Origin: Brachyspira pilosicoli
GTDB lineage: Bacteria; Spirochaetota; Brachyspiria; Brachyspirales; Brachyspiraceae
Direction of reading: 5' to 3'
Assembly (NCBI RefSeq): GCF_036997485.1
Contig: NZ_JAWLPU010000003.1
Span: 186,001 to 250,000 of the forward strand
Length of the DNA stretch: 64,000 bases
Positions 8,660-17,510 of this stretch are shown in pieces. Numbering within the stretch: the stretch's first letter is position 1; the number at the start of each line of letters is the position of its first letter. The position numbers and the translations under genes are program-made. Below the pieces are notes generated by a model. The model worked only from the letters and a program-made list of their open reading frames with translations, had not been told where the DNA came from and did not search any database.

Positions 8660-10405
8660 ATGAGAAAAGATATTTTGAATGATATATTTAATAACAAAAA
8701 GAAGTCTATACTTCAATCATTAGATGAAATTTTAAGAAGGCTTTCTAATTTAATTGCAATAGCAGGTTCTATATTTGCAATATTTATTCTTTTAATGCAA
8801 GTAAGACAGATTACTGTTTATAATTTTTATATACATTATTATGACAAAATAATAAATATTATAACAGTTTGTTTTATTATTATTTTAATAGACCAAATAA
8901 GAATAGCGCCAAGAAAATTATATATAATAGTTCCTATAATACAAATTATAGGGCTTTTGCTTCTTAATTTCTTCAGCAGAAAATATTATGGCATATATGC
9001 TAATAGAGTTATATGGACTATAGCAGGTTCTATACTATTCTTTTTAATAATAGTAATAAATTGGCTTAGATTATCATATTCAAAGTTTACTCTCTATCAG
9101 ATGATTATAGCGTCATTTATTTTTATAATAACATTAGGGGCATTACTTTTATATTTGCCGTTAAGTACAATCAGCGGAAGGCTTCCTTTTATTGATGCTT
9201 TATTTACTGCAACAAGTGCCGTTTGCGTTACGGGCTTAAGCGTAATAGATATTTCTAAAGAGTTTACTTTTTTTGGACAGATTGTTGTTTTAATATTAAT
9301 ACAAATTGGCGGGCTTGGAATAATGTCCATATCTGCAATAGTGATTTTATTTTCTATTAATAAAGGAAGTGTGCAAGACAGAATAAGAACGCTTGAAATG
9401 TTTAACACAAAAAATAAAGATATTATACGCTCTACTGTAAAGGCTATATTTTTGGCTACTTTTTTAGTTGAGTTAATTGGGGCGATATTGCTTTTTACTG
9501 TTATGGATAATAATAGAATAGGGGAGAGGATATTTTATTCTTTGTTTCACTCTATAAGTGCCTTTTGTAATGCTGGATTTGCCTTATATACTGACAGTTT
9601 ACACAGGTTTTCTGATAATGCTGTTTTGAGTATTACTGTAAGTTTATTGATAGTGCTTGGGGGAATAGGTTATCCTGTATTTGTAAGCGTATACACTGCT
9701 ATTATTAGTAAGATTAAAGGCAAAAGATATGTTATTGATGTGCAAACAATAATTATTTTACTTACAACTGCTTTTCTTTTATTGTTTGGAACTTTATTTA
9801 TATTTTTCAATGAATATTCTAATGCTTTAGAGGGAATGCCATTAAAAGAAAAGATTTTAACTTCAATATTTCAAAGTGTAAGTACTAGAACGGCAGGTTT
9901 TGAGACTATTGCTTACAATTCTATGAATAGCGTTACGATAGGTGTTGTAATATTTCTTATGTTTATAGGTGCTTCTCCGAGCAGTACAGGAGGCGGTGTT
10001 AAAACTACAACCTTTTTTGTATTTATAGCTTCAATCATTACAGCTATTACTAACAGACCTTTTATTATTGTAAAGGGAAGAAAGATTAAAGATGATGCTG
10101 TTAATAAATCCATTGCCATATTTACTTTGGCTATTGCTATATCTGTTTTTGGGGCATTGCTTATATTTTATATTGATGGGCATAAGGCTATGATGCCTGT
10201 AATATTTGAAACGGTTTCTGCTATATCTACCGTTGGGCTTTCGCTTGGTATTACTGCTGGACTTTCTGTGTGGAGCAAAATTATAGTGATAGCATTAATG
10301 TTTATTGGACGTGTTGGATATTTAACATTATTTATGAGTATTGGTTCTGTTGACAGCAGATACGGTTTAATAGATTTACCTACTGCGGAAGTTAATATTG
10401 GTTAA
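8660..10405 (+). CDS. Trk/Ktr-type potassium uptake membrane subunit
   Basis: The 581-residue membrane protein has the four pore repeats of the TrkH/KtrB family. Their filter segments are SAVCVTGL, SAFCNAGF, STRTAGFET and SAISTVGLS. ASPSSTGGGVKTTT, the conserved loop region, lies between repeats 3 and 4. About 160 residues of extra N-terminal membrane segments precede the first pore repeat, longer than minimal KtrB. It moves K+ across the inner membrane and normally needs a cytoplasmic TrkA/KtrA nucleotide-binding partner, which is not in this window. The ATG has only a weak upstream Shine-Dalgarno. Confidence 0.9.
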   Translation: MRKDILNDIFNNKKKSILQSLDEILRRLSNLIAIAGSIFAIFILLMQVRQITVYNFYIHYYDKIINIITVCFIIILIDQIRIAPRKLYIIVPIIQIIGLLLLNFFSRKYYGIYANRVIWTIAGSILFFLIIVINWLRLSYSKFTLYQMIIASFIFIITLGALLLYLPLSTISGRLPFIDALFTATSAVCVTGLSVIDISKEFTFFGQIVVLILIQIGGLGIMSISAIVILFSINKGSVQDRIRTLEMFNTKNKDIIRSTVKAIFLATFLVELIGAILLFTVMDNNRIGERIFYSLFHSISAFCNAGFALYTDSLHRFSDNAVLSITVSLLIVLGGIGYPVFVSVYTAIISKIKGKRYVIDVQTIIILLTTAFLLLFGTLFIFFNEYSNALEGMPLKEKILTSIFQSVSTRTAGFETIAYNSMNSVTIGVVIFLMFIGASPSSTGGGVKTTTFFVFIASIITAITNRPFIIVKGRKIKDDAVNKSIAIFTLAIAISVFGALLIFYIDGHKAMMPVIFETVSAISTVGLSLGITAGLSVWSKIIVIALMFIGRVGYLTLFMSIGSVDSRYGLIDLPTAEVNIG

Positions 10406-10441
10406 TTTGCAATAATTATATTTTTTAATTTTTTTATTTGT

Positions 10442-10548
10442 GGTGGCTTTGCCCCTGCGGAGCGTGCCCTTAGGGTACACACCCCCATTTCTTTTGCGAC
10501 CGAAGAAAGTGCCCTCGGTATTGGCACAAAGAAGCAAAAAGCCTGCAT
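10442..10548 (+). repeat. Dispersed intergenic repeat, module A (copy 1)
   Basis: A GC-richer block lies between the converging ends of the Trk and ThpR genes. It contains GGCTTTGCCCC near its left end and TTCTTTTG ... GGCACAAAGAAGCAAAAAG towards its right end. The same words recur at 11289-11347 and, inverted, at 15588-15669 and 26452-26533. No coding sequence is evident. Confidence 0.7.
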
Positions 10549-10599
10549 TTTTTAGATAAAAAATATTATATTTAATACGTTCTAATATACAAGCCTAAA

Positions 10600-10643
10600 A
10601 ACACTTGCACTTTTTGGTTCTTTTTGCTGCGGGAAAAAGAACA
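10600..10643 (+). repeat. Dispersed intergenic repeat, module B (copy 1) with hairpin
   Basis: The block contains CTTGCACTTTTTG and GCTGCGGGAAAAAG, words shared with 48632-48691 and, inverted, 26616-26675. A perfect 9-bp inverted repeat (10617-10625 with 10634-10642, loop 8) could fold. It may act as a bidirectional transcription stop between two converging genes. Confidence 0.6.
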
Positions 10644-10679
10644 ATAAAAAATAGACAAACTTTAAAATATTTATTATAT

Positions 10680-11210
10680 TCAAAACGTTACTGTGAATAT
10701 TTCTCTGTAATTAACAAAGTCGCTTTCATAAAGTGTGATAGAGTTTGCTAAAAAACTGCTCTTTTCAAAACTAATATTATTTATTATCTCTTTTAATTTA
10801 TCATTGTCATAAACCTTTTTTACTCTTGCCAATGTGAGATGCGATTTAAAATCTTTTTTGTCATATTTTATATTAATATTATCTCTTAAATGCTTTACAT
10901 ATTCATCTAATTCTTTGCAATTTGCTTTTACAAACAAAACATTTATATCATTAAACTTATTTGTGAAATATGATAGTTTTTCAAATGATATATTAAAAGG
11001 CTTTATTATATTGTTTGTTTTTTCTAATGATGATTTTATTTTTTCTATATCAGTTTCTTTTATATTTTCAAAAAAAACTAATGTGATATGCATTTTATTT
11101 TTATTTACAAATTTTACTTCTGCTATATTATCATCTATCTTTTTTAGTAAAAGGTTATGGTATTTATTTTTTATATTTTCATTAATATTTAATGCTAAGA
11201 ACGCTCTCAT
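10680..11210 (-). CDS. thpR: RNA 2',3'-cyclic phosphodiesterase (2H family)
   Basis: The product carries the two HxT motifs of the 2H phosphoesterase superfamily, HITLVFF (about residue 44) and HLTLARV (about residue 124). It has the N-terminal MRAFLALNI typical of the ThpR/LigT family, and the length (176 residues) fits. These enzymes open 2',3'-cyclic phosphate ends of RNA in the cytoplasm. I place the start at the ATG at 11210, where family similarity begins, rather than at a TTG four codons upstream. It is a single gene flanked by dispersed repeats on both sides. Confidence 0.85.
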   Translation of the reverse strand: MRAFLALNINENIKNKYHNLLLKKIDDNIAEVKFVNKNKMHITLVFFENIKETDIEKIKSSLEKTNNIIKPFNISFEKLSYFTNKFNDINVLFVKANCKELDEYVKHLRDNINIKYDKKDFKSHLTLARVKKVYDNDKLKEIINNISFEKSSFLANSITLYESDFVNYREIFTVTF

Positions 11211-11288
11211 AATTTCTATCAAAATAATAAACTTATTTCAAAAACATTAATAAATATTAAAGATATTTTTAGTTTTTTAATTAATAAT

Positions 11289-11347
11289 TGGGGCTTTGCC
11301 CCAAGCCCCACTTCTTTTGTTGGCACAAAGAAGCAAAAAGACTGCAA
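11289..11347 (+). repeat. Dispersed intergenic repeat, module A (copy 2)
   Basis: A short version of module A begins with the palindrome GGGGCTTTGCCCC, then CTTCTTTTG-TTGGCA-CAAAGAAG, which is itself an inverted repeat, then CAAAAAGACTGCA. It lies in the gap between thpR and the glycosylase gene. Confidence 0.7.
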
Positions 11348-11450
11348 TTTTTATACACTAAAATTGCAATTTATATACAATATATAATACATTATTTTAT
11401 ATTTTATAAAATAGTTTTAAAATATATATAAATATAATTAATAAAAAATA

Positions 11451-12128
11451 TTACTTAAATATATCGTTAGTGGCGTCATACCAGAATACAAAATCTAAAT
11501 ATTCCATTGGTATTTTTTCTTTTTTTGAGTACTCTACTAAATTCGATTCACAGCTCATATAATTATTTTTAGTTAAGCTTGTTTTTGGAGTCATAGATTC
11601 TGGAAGTATATCTAATTTGCTCATTACTCTCATTATATGCCTGTCAAGTATAGCAATTTTTTGTCCGAAACCAATATTCCTTAAAAAATGGCTAGCTTCT
11701 TTAAGTCCATATCCTTTAACTTCTTTTGCTAATTCATTTCTCAAACTCACAATAGAATCGTTTTTTATAGCATCATCAATTCTCTCTCTCAATATAAATT
11801 TTTCTTTTGGAAAATATAACTTTCTTGCAAGAACTATATTTCTTGCCTTCATGTTGTGAAAACGTACATGCTTTATTAATATATTAGCAATGCTCTCCTC
11901 AGAACCCTTAAAAAGTAAATTATGATTATAAAGGTCTATTATAGCAGCAGCCCCGCTTCTTGCTTTTGTCTGAGGAGTACATATACAAAAGGCCAATTCT
12001 GCAAATAACCTCTTATCATTTTCTCTTTTGTAAACTCTCTCGAAATATTCAAGTCTTCTTTTCATTCTCTCATGAAGTATTTTATCTTTGTATATACCCA
12101 TTAAATGTTTAGCGTATTCTTTGTCCAT
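11451..12128 (-). CDS. ogg: 8-oxoguanine DNA glycosylase/AP lyase, Ogg2 type
   Basis: A 225-residue HhH-GPD glycosylase. The helix-hairpin-helix and catalytic region is VKGYGLKEASHFLRNIGFG, containing the Schiff-base Lys, followed by AILDRHI with the catalytic Asp. Length and the motif GLKEASHFLRNIG fit the Ogg2 (archaeal-type) subfamily, which excises 8-oxoguanine and nicks the abasic site. This type is unusual in bacteria outside a few anaerobes. Start ATG at 12128. It lies back to back with the SbcD-like gene, so this small region groups DNA-repair functions. Confidence 0.85.
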   Translation of the reverse strand: MDKEYAKHLMGIYKDKILHERMKRRLEYFERVYKRENDKRLFAELAFCICTPQTKARSGAAAIIDLYNHNLLFKGSEESIANILIKHVRFHNMKARNIVLARKLYFPKEKFILRERIDDAIKNDSIVSLRNELAKEVKGYGLKEASHFLRNIGFGQKIAILDRHIMRVMSKLDILPESMTPKTSLTKNNYMSCESNLVEYSKKEKIPMEYLDFVFWYDATNDIFK

Positions 12129-12261
12129 TCTTTAAGCCTTTATTGTAAATTTAGCCTTTCTATAATACTACCATAATAATTAAATTTCAATTCTTGATTA
12201 ATTAATATATATAATCTATAATACAAAAAATAATATATATACTTCAGAGAAAATAAAAATT

Positions 12262-13317
12262 ATGCCAAAATTATTAATAGCTTCAGATTTGCACTTAAGC
12301 GTTTCAGAGAGAGAATATTCTTTTAATGTGCTTAGAGAAATAATAGAAATATCAAAAGATTATGATGCTTTAGTTTTACTTGGAGATACTTTTGATACAT
12401 TTGAAGATTTGAAAGAGCTTAAAGAAGAGTTTATAAGTATAATAGAAGAAAATAAAATATATCTTCTTAAAGGCAATCATGAAAACTTAAAATCTAAAGG
12501 AATCAGTTTAAGTCAATTAAATTTCCCTAGCAATATTACAGTATTGGAAGATATAAGTGCTTTTAGTATAGATAATTTAGACATAATTGCATTGCCTTAT
12601 AATGATAAATATTCTGTAAACAATGAGTTTTTAGAATTGGTTGATAGTCTTAAAAATGAAAAGAGAATACTTTTAGCACATGGCATAGTAGAGGGTACTT
12701 TATGGGCTATAGAAGAAAATGAGGCTTCTGCAAGTATACCTATTGATATAATAAAAAAGTCTAATGTTGATTTAGCAATAGTTGGGCATATTCATAAACA
12801 GATGGATGCAAGAATAGAAAATATTGAAATAGTTTATCCTGGTTCTTCAAGGGTTTGGAGAAGAAGCAAGGCAGAAATTGGTATTAGAAGATGTTTAGGT
12901 TTAGAGATAAAAAATAACAAAATAAAAAAAGAGTATATTAATATAGAATCTGCTGGAGAGTATAGAGTTTATGAATGCAATAGTTATGATATTGAAACAA
13001 AGATAGAGAGTTTATCTGTTAATTGGAAAAAAAATGATATTATAAGTATTAATATTTATGGAATAATAGAAGATGAAAATGAGCTTGAAAAAACTAAGAA
13101 GTCTATAATAAATAAATATTCAAAAAATGTAAGAGATATTAATTTGAAAAATAGTCAATTATATTTTTTAGAAAATGCCTACAATGAAAGGATAATTAAA
13201 GAGTTTTTGGATGTTGTAAATAGTTATGAGTTTGATATTAACAATAAAGATAATTTAGAAATATTAGAACTTGCTAAACGATTAGGAATAGAGAAAATAT
13301 ATAATGCTTTACAATAA
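12262..13317 (+). CDS. SbcD/YhaO-like DNA-repair metallophosphoesterase
   Basis: This 351-residue protein shows all calcineurin-type metal motifs in order: SDLHLS (about 8), LLGDTFDTFED (about 39), LKGNHEN (about 72), LAHGIVEG (about 137) and VGHIHKQ (about 172). YPGSSRVWRRSKAE is typical of the SbcD/Mre11/YhaO group. These proteins are Mn-dependent nucleases that work with an SMC-like ATPase. That partner is encoded 19 bases downstream. The C-terminal third is lineage-specific and probably contacts the ATPase. Confidence 0.85.
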   Translation: MPKLLIASDLHLSVSEREYSFNVLREIIEISKDYDALVLLGDTFDTFEDLKELKEEFISIIEENKIYLLKGNHENLKSKGISLSQLNFPSNITVLEDISAFSIDNLDIIALPYNDKYSVNNEFLELVDSLKNEKRILLAHGIVEGTLWAIEENEASASIPIDIIKKSNVDLAIVGHIHKQMDARIENIEIVYPGSSRVWRRSKAEIGIRRCLGLEIKNNKIKKEYINIESAGEYRVYECNSYDIETKIESLSVNWKKNDIISINIYGIIEDENELEKTKKSIINKYSKNVRDINLKNSQLYFLENAYNERIIKEFLDVVNSYEFDINNKDNLEILELAKRLGIEKIYNALQ

Positions 13318-13336
13318 AAAATAATGGGTTTTGTTT

Positions 13337-15490
13337 ATGCTTTTGAAACTAAATAATTTTGGAAAGTTTAAGAATAAAAGTTTTGAGATATCAGATTTTA
13401 TTACTTTATTTTATGGGGCAAATGAATCTGGAAAGACTACTATATTTGATTCACTTATGTATTTATTTTCTGAGAATAAAAAGAGTTTAGGTTTTTCAAA
13501 GATGATAAAAAATAGGTATGGTGATGAGATTGATGTAGAGAGTGTGCCTGCAATTGATGATAGCATCAAACTTCACCCGGATTCTTATAACAATTTGTAT
13601 GCCATAAGACAAAGCGAAATAATATTTAATATGTCTGATAATAAAAAAGATTCAAAAGAGTGGGAGAGTGAAATAAAGAAAAAATTATTCTCTTCTGATA
13701 TTGATATAGGAAAGATGATTTCAGAAATTAGGGCAGAATATAGCGGAAGGGCTCAGTCGTCTATCCCGTATCAAATTAATTTAATGGAAAATAAAAAAAA
13801 TAGTATAAAAGAAGAATTAAATATTTTGTATGATAAAATAAATAATGAAAGCTCTAAAAAAGAAAAGATAAAAGAATTAAATGATAAGCTTAATTTTAAT
13901 GCCAATCTTATGAGAGATAAAATTAAAGAACATGATGAAATATTTAAGACATTTGATTTAAAAAAGAAGGCACAATTAAAAAATTATAAATTGGATTTAC
14001 TTTCTCTAATAAATAATTTTTATAAAAAGAATAATTTTTTAAGTGAAAATAAAATACTTCAAAATGATTATTCTAATGAAATAAAATCTATTACAAATAG
14101 TATTGATGAATTAAAAAATAAAGAGTCTTATTTGAATGGTAAAATAGAAAGTCTTAAAAAAAATATAGAAGAGAGAAAATCTATTGATTATAACAGCATA
14201 AAAATAAGAATAGAAAATGCAATAAAAAAGATAGACGATGTAGTAAACAAAAATAAAAAAGTTCCTAAATTTGTTTTTATATTAGTTGTTGCATTTATAT
14301 CTATTCTTCTTAGCGTTTATTTTAAGAATGCATTTTGGCTTGTTATAATACTTCCTTCTCTGCCATTTTTGTTTATAAAAGAAAATACAAATACAAAAAT
14401 TATAAAAGATATTTTGGATACTTTGCCTGAATTAAATATAAACAATGATGTTAATGATTATAATTATTTGAGAGATTTATTAAACAAAGAACTAGCAAAA
14501 ATAGAATTAATAATTAACAGTAAAGATAATGAAGAGATTGATAAATATTTAGAAGAATTAGAAATAGTTAAAAAAAGTTCTGAAGAAGAAAATACAAAAT
14601 TAGAAAATCTTTTAAATAAACTAAATGCAAAAAATATAGAGCATTATTATTCTATAAAAAGAGATTATGATGCTTTATATAAAGAAACAAGCGAGCTTTA
14701 TAATAAACTTATGCAGGAAGCTAAAAAGAACTCTCTAAAAGATATTAATATGCTTGAAGCTGATTGTAATAGGATTATAAAAGAATTAGAAACTATAGGT
14801 TATGATGATTTTAATGAGGCTGAGTTTAGAGGATTAGAAAATCAATTAAAAGGCTTAGAAAAAGAAATTGAATTAATAAAAGAAAATATAAACAAAATAG
14901 AAAAAGAAATATCCTATACAAGCGGAGAGCTTAATAATTTTGATAATATACATAATACTATAGTTAATCTTGAAAGTGATTTATCTAAATTAGACGATGA
15001 AATTATAAACATAAATAAAAGAAAAAAAGCATTACAATTACTTGAAGATATTTTATCCAATATAAATCAGAAAAATGACAATGTGTTTGAATCATTATCT
15101 AATGAAGCTAAAGTTTTATATAATCATATTACAGGTAAAAATCTGCATGATGACGGAATAACAATGTCTGGTTTTGATAAAAATAAAATAATAGTTTTAG
15201 ATAAGCAAAACGAAAAAAGAAATATAGAGTTTTTATCATCTGCTACGAGAGATGCTGTTTATATAGCAATGCGTCTTTCAATACTTACTAAAATACATAA
15301 GCAAGGCAGATTAATTTTACTCGATGATCCTTTTATCACTTTTGACAATAACAGAATATTAGAGGCATTAAAATTTATAGTGGAGTATTCTAAAGATTAT
15401 AATATACCTATAGTTATTTTTACGAAAGATGTTTTTATAAGAGATGTATTAAAAGAGTTTGAGGCAGTTAATATTCATGAGCTTTCTTAA
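13337..15490 (+). CDS. SbcC/YhaN-like AAA ATPase with central membrane hairpin
   Basis: The N-terminus has the Walker A loop GANESGKTTIFD (about residues 28-39). A long Lys/Glu/Asn-rich coiled coil fills most of the protein. The C-terminus has a degenerate ABC signature LSSATRDAVYIAMRL and Walker B LILLDDPFITFDN. About residues 310-350 form two hydrophobic stretches (FVFILVVAFISILLSVYF and FWLVIILPSLPFLFI) in the middle of the coiled coil, as in YhaN-type ATPases but not in classical SbcC. It likely forms a membrane-linked DNA-end-processing complex with the upstream phosphoesterase. I chose the ATG at 13337 over a TTG two codons upstream. Confidence 0.82.
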   Translation: MLLKLNNFGKFKNKSFEISDFITLFYGANESGKTTIFDSLMYLFSENKKSLGFSKMIKNRYGDEIDVESVPAIDDSIKLHPDSYNNLYAIRQSEIIFNMSDNKKDSKEWESEIKKKLFSSDIDIGKMISEIRAEYSGRAQSSIPYQINLMENKKNSIKEELNILYDKINNESSKKEKIKELNDKLNFNANLMRDKIKEHDEIFKTFDLKKKAQLKNYKLDLLSLINNFYKKNNFLSENKILQNDYSNEIKSITNSIDELKNKESYLNGKIESLKKNIEERKSIDYNSIKIRIENAIKKIDDVVNKNKKVPKFVFILVVAFISILLSVYFKNAFWLVIILPSLPFLFIKENTNTKIIKDILDTLPELNINNDVNDYNYLRDLLNKELAKIELIINSKDNEEIDKYLEELEIVKKSSEEENTKLENLLNKLNAKNIEHYYSIKRDYDALYKETSELYNKLMQEAKKNSLKDINMLEADCNRIIKELETIGYDDFNEAEFRGLENQLKGLEKEIELIKENINKIEKEISYTSGELNNFDNIHNTIVNLESDLSKLDDEIININKRKKALQLLEDILSNINQKNDNVFESLSNEAKVLYNHITGKNLHDDGITMSGFDKNKIIVLDKQNEKRNIEFLSSATRDAVYIAMRLSILTKIHKQGRLILLDDPFITFDNNRILEALKFIVEYSKDYNIPIVIFTKDVFIRDVLKEFEAVNIHELS

Positions 15491-15587
15491 AAGTTATTTA
15501 TGAATTAATTTAAAAATAAAAAATATATATAGTTTTATTAAATATTTTAAGAATATATATATCAAATATAAGGTAATAATATAAAAA

Positions 15588-15669
15588 TGCAGTCTTTTTG
15601 GTTCTTTGTGTCAACAAAAGAACTGGGGTCTTACCCTACGAGTACGCTTCGCAGGGGGCAAAGCCCCAG
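15588..15669 (-). repeat. Dispersed intergenic repeat, module A (copy 3, inverted)
   Basis: Read on the minus strand this gives GGGGCTTTGCCCCCTGCG, then a variable middle, then GTTCTTTTG...CAAAGAACCAAAAAGACTGCA, the same order as copies 1 and 2. GTTCTTT (15601-15607) and AAAGAAC (15617-15623) can pair. It sits between the converging ends of the YhaN-like and thioredoxin-like genes. Confidence 0.7.
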
Positions 15670-15693
15670 AAACACAAAATTTTTAATATATTA

Positions 15694-16521
15694 TCAATTT
15701 TCGTTTATATATGATAATAATGTGTTGTATTGTACTTTCATCTCTTCCGGTATTTTAGGGTCGTCTAATAGTTTTTCTAAATATTTTTTAGGCTCTTCCT
15801 TTTCGCCTGCCAATACCATTGTTACTGCTTTATAATAATGTGCTATATAAACTTCCTGAGAATTTGGATATTCTTTTATAATTCTGTCAAAATAAGAATT
15901 AGCTGTATCATAATCATTTTTTTGTGCTCTCATCAAACCAAAGCCTAATATATATTTAGACATAGCTTCTTTTGATATAGCTTTTTTTTCTAATAAAGCA
16001 TTGAATATTTTTGAAGATTCTTCCTCGTTGCCTGATTCCATATATAAATCTAATTTTTCTAAACTAGGCTCTTTACTTTGAAGAACAATTCTTATTTTTT
16101 TTAGTTTTTCCTGAGCATTTTTCATGTATGGTACAAACTTTTCACCTTCTACATATCCGCCAACATTCTCTAAAACAAAACCGTCATGGCTAATAAAAAG
16201 TATAGTAGGAAAACCTTGAACTCCATATTTTTGAGCTATATCAGCCCCCTCCTTTGATGTTTCTGGATTAAGTTTAACAGATACCATTCTTTTAGCAGCA
16301 TCAATTACTTCTTTATTAGCATAAGTATTTTTATCTAATTCCTTACACCAACTGCACCAATCAGTATATACATCTATCATTATAGGCAAGTCTTTATCTT
16401 TTGCTTTTTTTACAGCAGAAGCTAAATCTTTTTCCCATTTTATAGCAGCATAAGAATCATTACAAGAAATAGTAAAAGCTATTACAATCAATGAAAAAAT
16501 CATCATTATATTTTTATTCAT
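15694..16521 (-). CDS. Exported thioredoxin-fold protein with TPR-like C-terminus
   Basis: A 275-residue protein has an N-terminal export signal. The end is ambiguous: either Cys20 is lipid-modified (TISC) or cleavage follows NDSYA. The thioredoxin domain (about 28-140) has the redox pair CSWC at 56-59 in DVYTDWCSWCKELD and a cis-Pro region GVQGFPTILFI. The C-terminal half is helical and TPR-like (YDTANSYFDRIIKEYPNSQE). It probably acts in the periplasm in disulfide reduction or as a protein scaffold; the substrate is unknown. AAGGA precedes the ATG. Confidence 0.8.
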   Translation of the reverse strand: MNKNIMMIFSLIVIAFTISCNDSYAAIKWEKDLASAVKKAKDKDLPIMIDVYTDWCSWCKELDKNTYANKEVIDAAKRMVSVKLNPETSKEGADIAQKYGVQGFPTILFISHDGFVLENVGGYVEGEKFVPYMKNAQEKLKKIRIVLQSKEPSLEKLDLYMESGNEEESSKIFNALLEKKAISKEAMSKYILGFGLMRAQKNDYDTANSYFDRIIKEYPNSQEVYIAHYYKAVTMVLAGEKEEPKKYLEKLLDDPKIPEEMKVQYNTLLSYINEN

Positions 16522-16604
16522 AATTCTTTATTCCTTTTATTAAGATATTTAATGTTTATCATATATTATTCTGTATAAAAAACAAGAAGGGTATAGCGGG
16601 TATA

Positions 16605-17237
16605 TTACTCTTTATTTTTGTCTTCATTTAAAGATTTTAATTTCTCTCTTATATCTGATGTAGTTTTTAGAGCATCTTCTTTTTTCATTTTCGGTTGTTT
16701 GAAAATTGTTAGAGTTTGGTCTAATATGTTTTTAAAACTATCTTCCACAGTATTTTCTTTAGAATTAACATACATCATTTTTATTTGGTCTTTCATTTCT
16801 TTATCTTCTATTTTTGAAAGCAAATTTATATTATGGTCAGATACTGATATTAAATACATTTCATTTGCTATTTCTATAATAGAAACATATCTGTTTGATG
16901 CGATGGCAGTGGTAGCTAATACTTTTATAATTTCATTAGAACCAGATACCTTTTTAGTTTTATTTTTTAAATATATAAATACAATATATATTCCAACTAA
17001 TGTTATTATAAAACCAATAATAGCCCTTATAAACATAGAAGTAGTGCTTACATTTGCTCTGTTTTCTATATTTCTAATGTCTTGAAGTATAGCTGGTTCA
17101 TTGTTTGTATTATTTATTGTGTTTTCCTGAATATTAAAATAATTTGATTGAATAGTATCATTTGTTATGTTATTAGTATCTTGTGAATATAGAAGAGATA
17201 GAGTGAGTATAGTAAATAATAATATTTTTTTTATCAC
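16605..17237 (-). CDS. fliO: Flagellar biosynthesis protein FliO-like
   Basis: The 210-residue product has a signal-like hydrophobic N-terminus (1-18), an Asn/Thr-rich linker, one membrane segment (about 68-90, FIRAIIGFIITLVGIYIVFI) and then a cytoplasmic part. The last begins IIKVLATTAIASNRYVSIIEIANEMYLISVSDHNINLLSKI, the conserved FliO core. FliO assists assembly of FliP in the flagellar export gate. The usual partners fliPQR are not next to it. The start is a GTG at 17237, only 13 bases after the tRNA-Ser 3' end, with no clear Shine-Dalgarno. Confidence 0.75.
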   Translation of the reverse strand: MIKKILLFTILTLSLLYSQDTNNITNDTIQSNYFNIQENTINNTNNEPAILQDIRNIENRANVSTTSMFIRAIIGFIITLVGIYIVFIYLKNKTKKVSGSNEIIKVLATTAIASNRYVSIIEIANEMYLISVSDHNINLLSKIEDKEMKDQIKMMYVNSKENTVEDSFKNILDQTLTIFKQPKMKKEDALKTTSDIREKLKSLNEDKNKE

Positions 17238-17250
17238 AGATATTCCAATG

Positions 17251-17336
17251 CGGAGAGAGCGGGATTCGAACCCGCGGTAGGGGTTGCCTACGACAGTTTA
17301 GCAAACTGCTCCCTTCGGCCTCTCGGGCATCTCTCC
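17251..17336 (-). tRNA. tRNA-Ser (GCU anticodon)
   Basis: The minus strand from 17336 folds as a class II tRNA of 86 bases. Acceptor strands are GGAGAGA and TCTCTCC with discriminator G. The D arm has CCC/GGG stems. The anticodon stem is GCAGT/ACTGT (one G-U pair) with loop TTGCTAA, giving anticodon GCT. A long variable arm follows, then a T arm GCGGG-TTCGAAT-CCCGC. The long variable arm and anticodon identify serine, reading AGC and AGU codons. The 3' CCA is not encoded. Confidence 0.95.
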
Positions 17337-17362
17337 AAATATTATCAATTATTAGTTTATCT

Positions 17363-17391
17363 ATATTAACATAAATAAGTTTTTTAGTCAA
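17363..17391 (-). promoter_or_regulatory. Promoter of the tRNA-Ser / fliO unit
   Basis: On the minus strand TTGACT (17391-17386), a 17-base spacer and TAATAT (17368-17363) lie about 27 bases before the mature tRNA 5' end. No terminator separates the tRNA from fliO. Confidence 0.5.
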
Positions 17392-17510
17392 TACAGTTTA
17401 TCAGTTTTATTTTTTAATAATTATATAAATTAATATAATCATCAAAAAATAATTTCACAGTAATAACAATATAAATTATAATAAAAAATGCATATTAGTT
17501 AATAAAATAA

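Noticed and set aside
10442-11347. CRISPR array
   Set aside because: The repeats are few, irregularly spaced, variable in the middle and separated by a gene; no cas gene is present.
15588-15669. Open frame running through the repeat after the YhaN-like gene
   Set aside because: The frame consists of repeat sequence shared with non-coding gaps elsewhere and has no ribosome-binding site.
17173-17391. Minus-strand open frame of about 72 codons covering the tRNA
   Set aside because: It reads through the tRNA-Ser gene and overlaps fliO; it is a chance frame.
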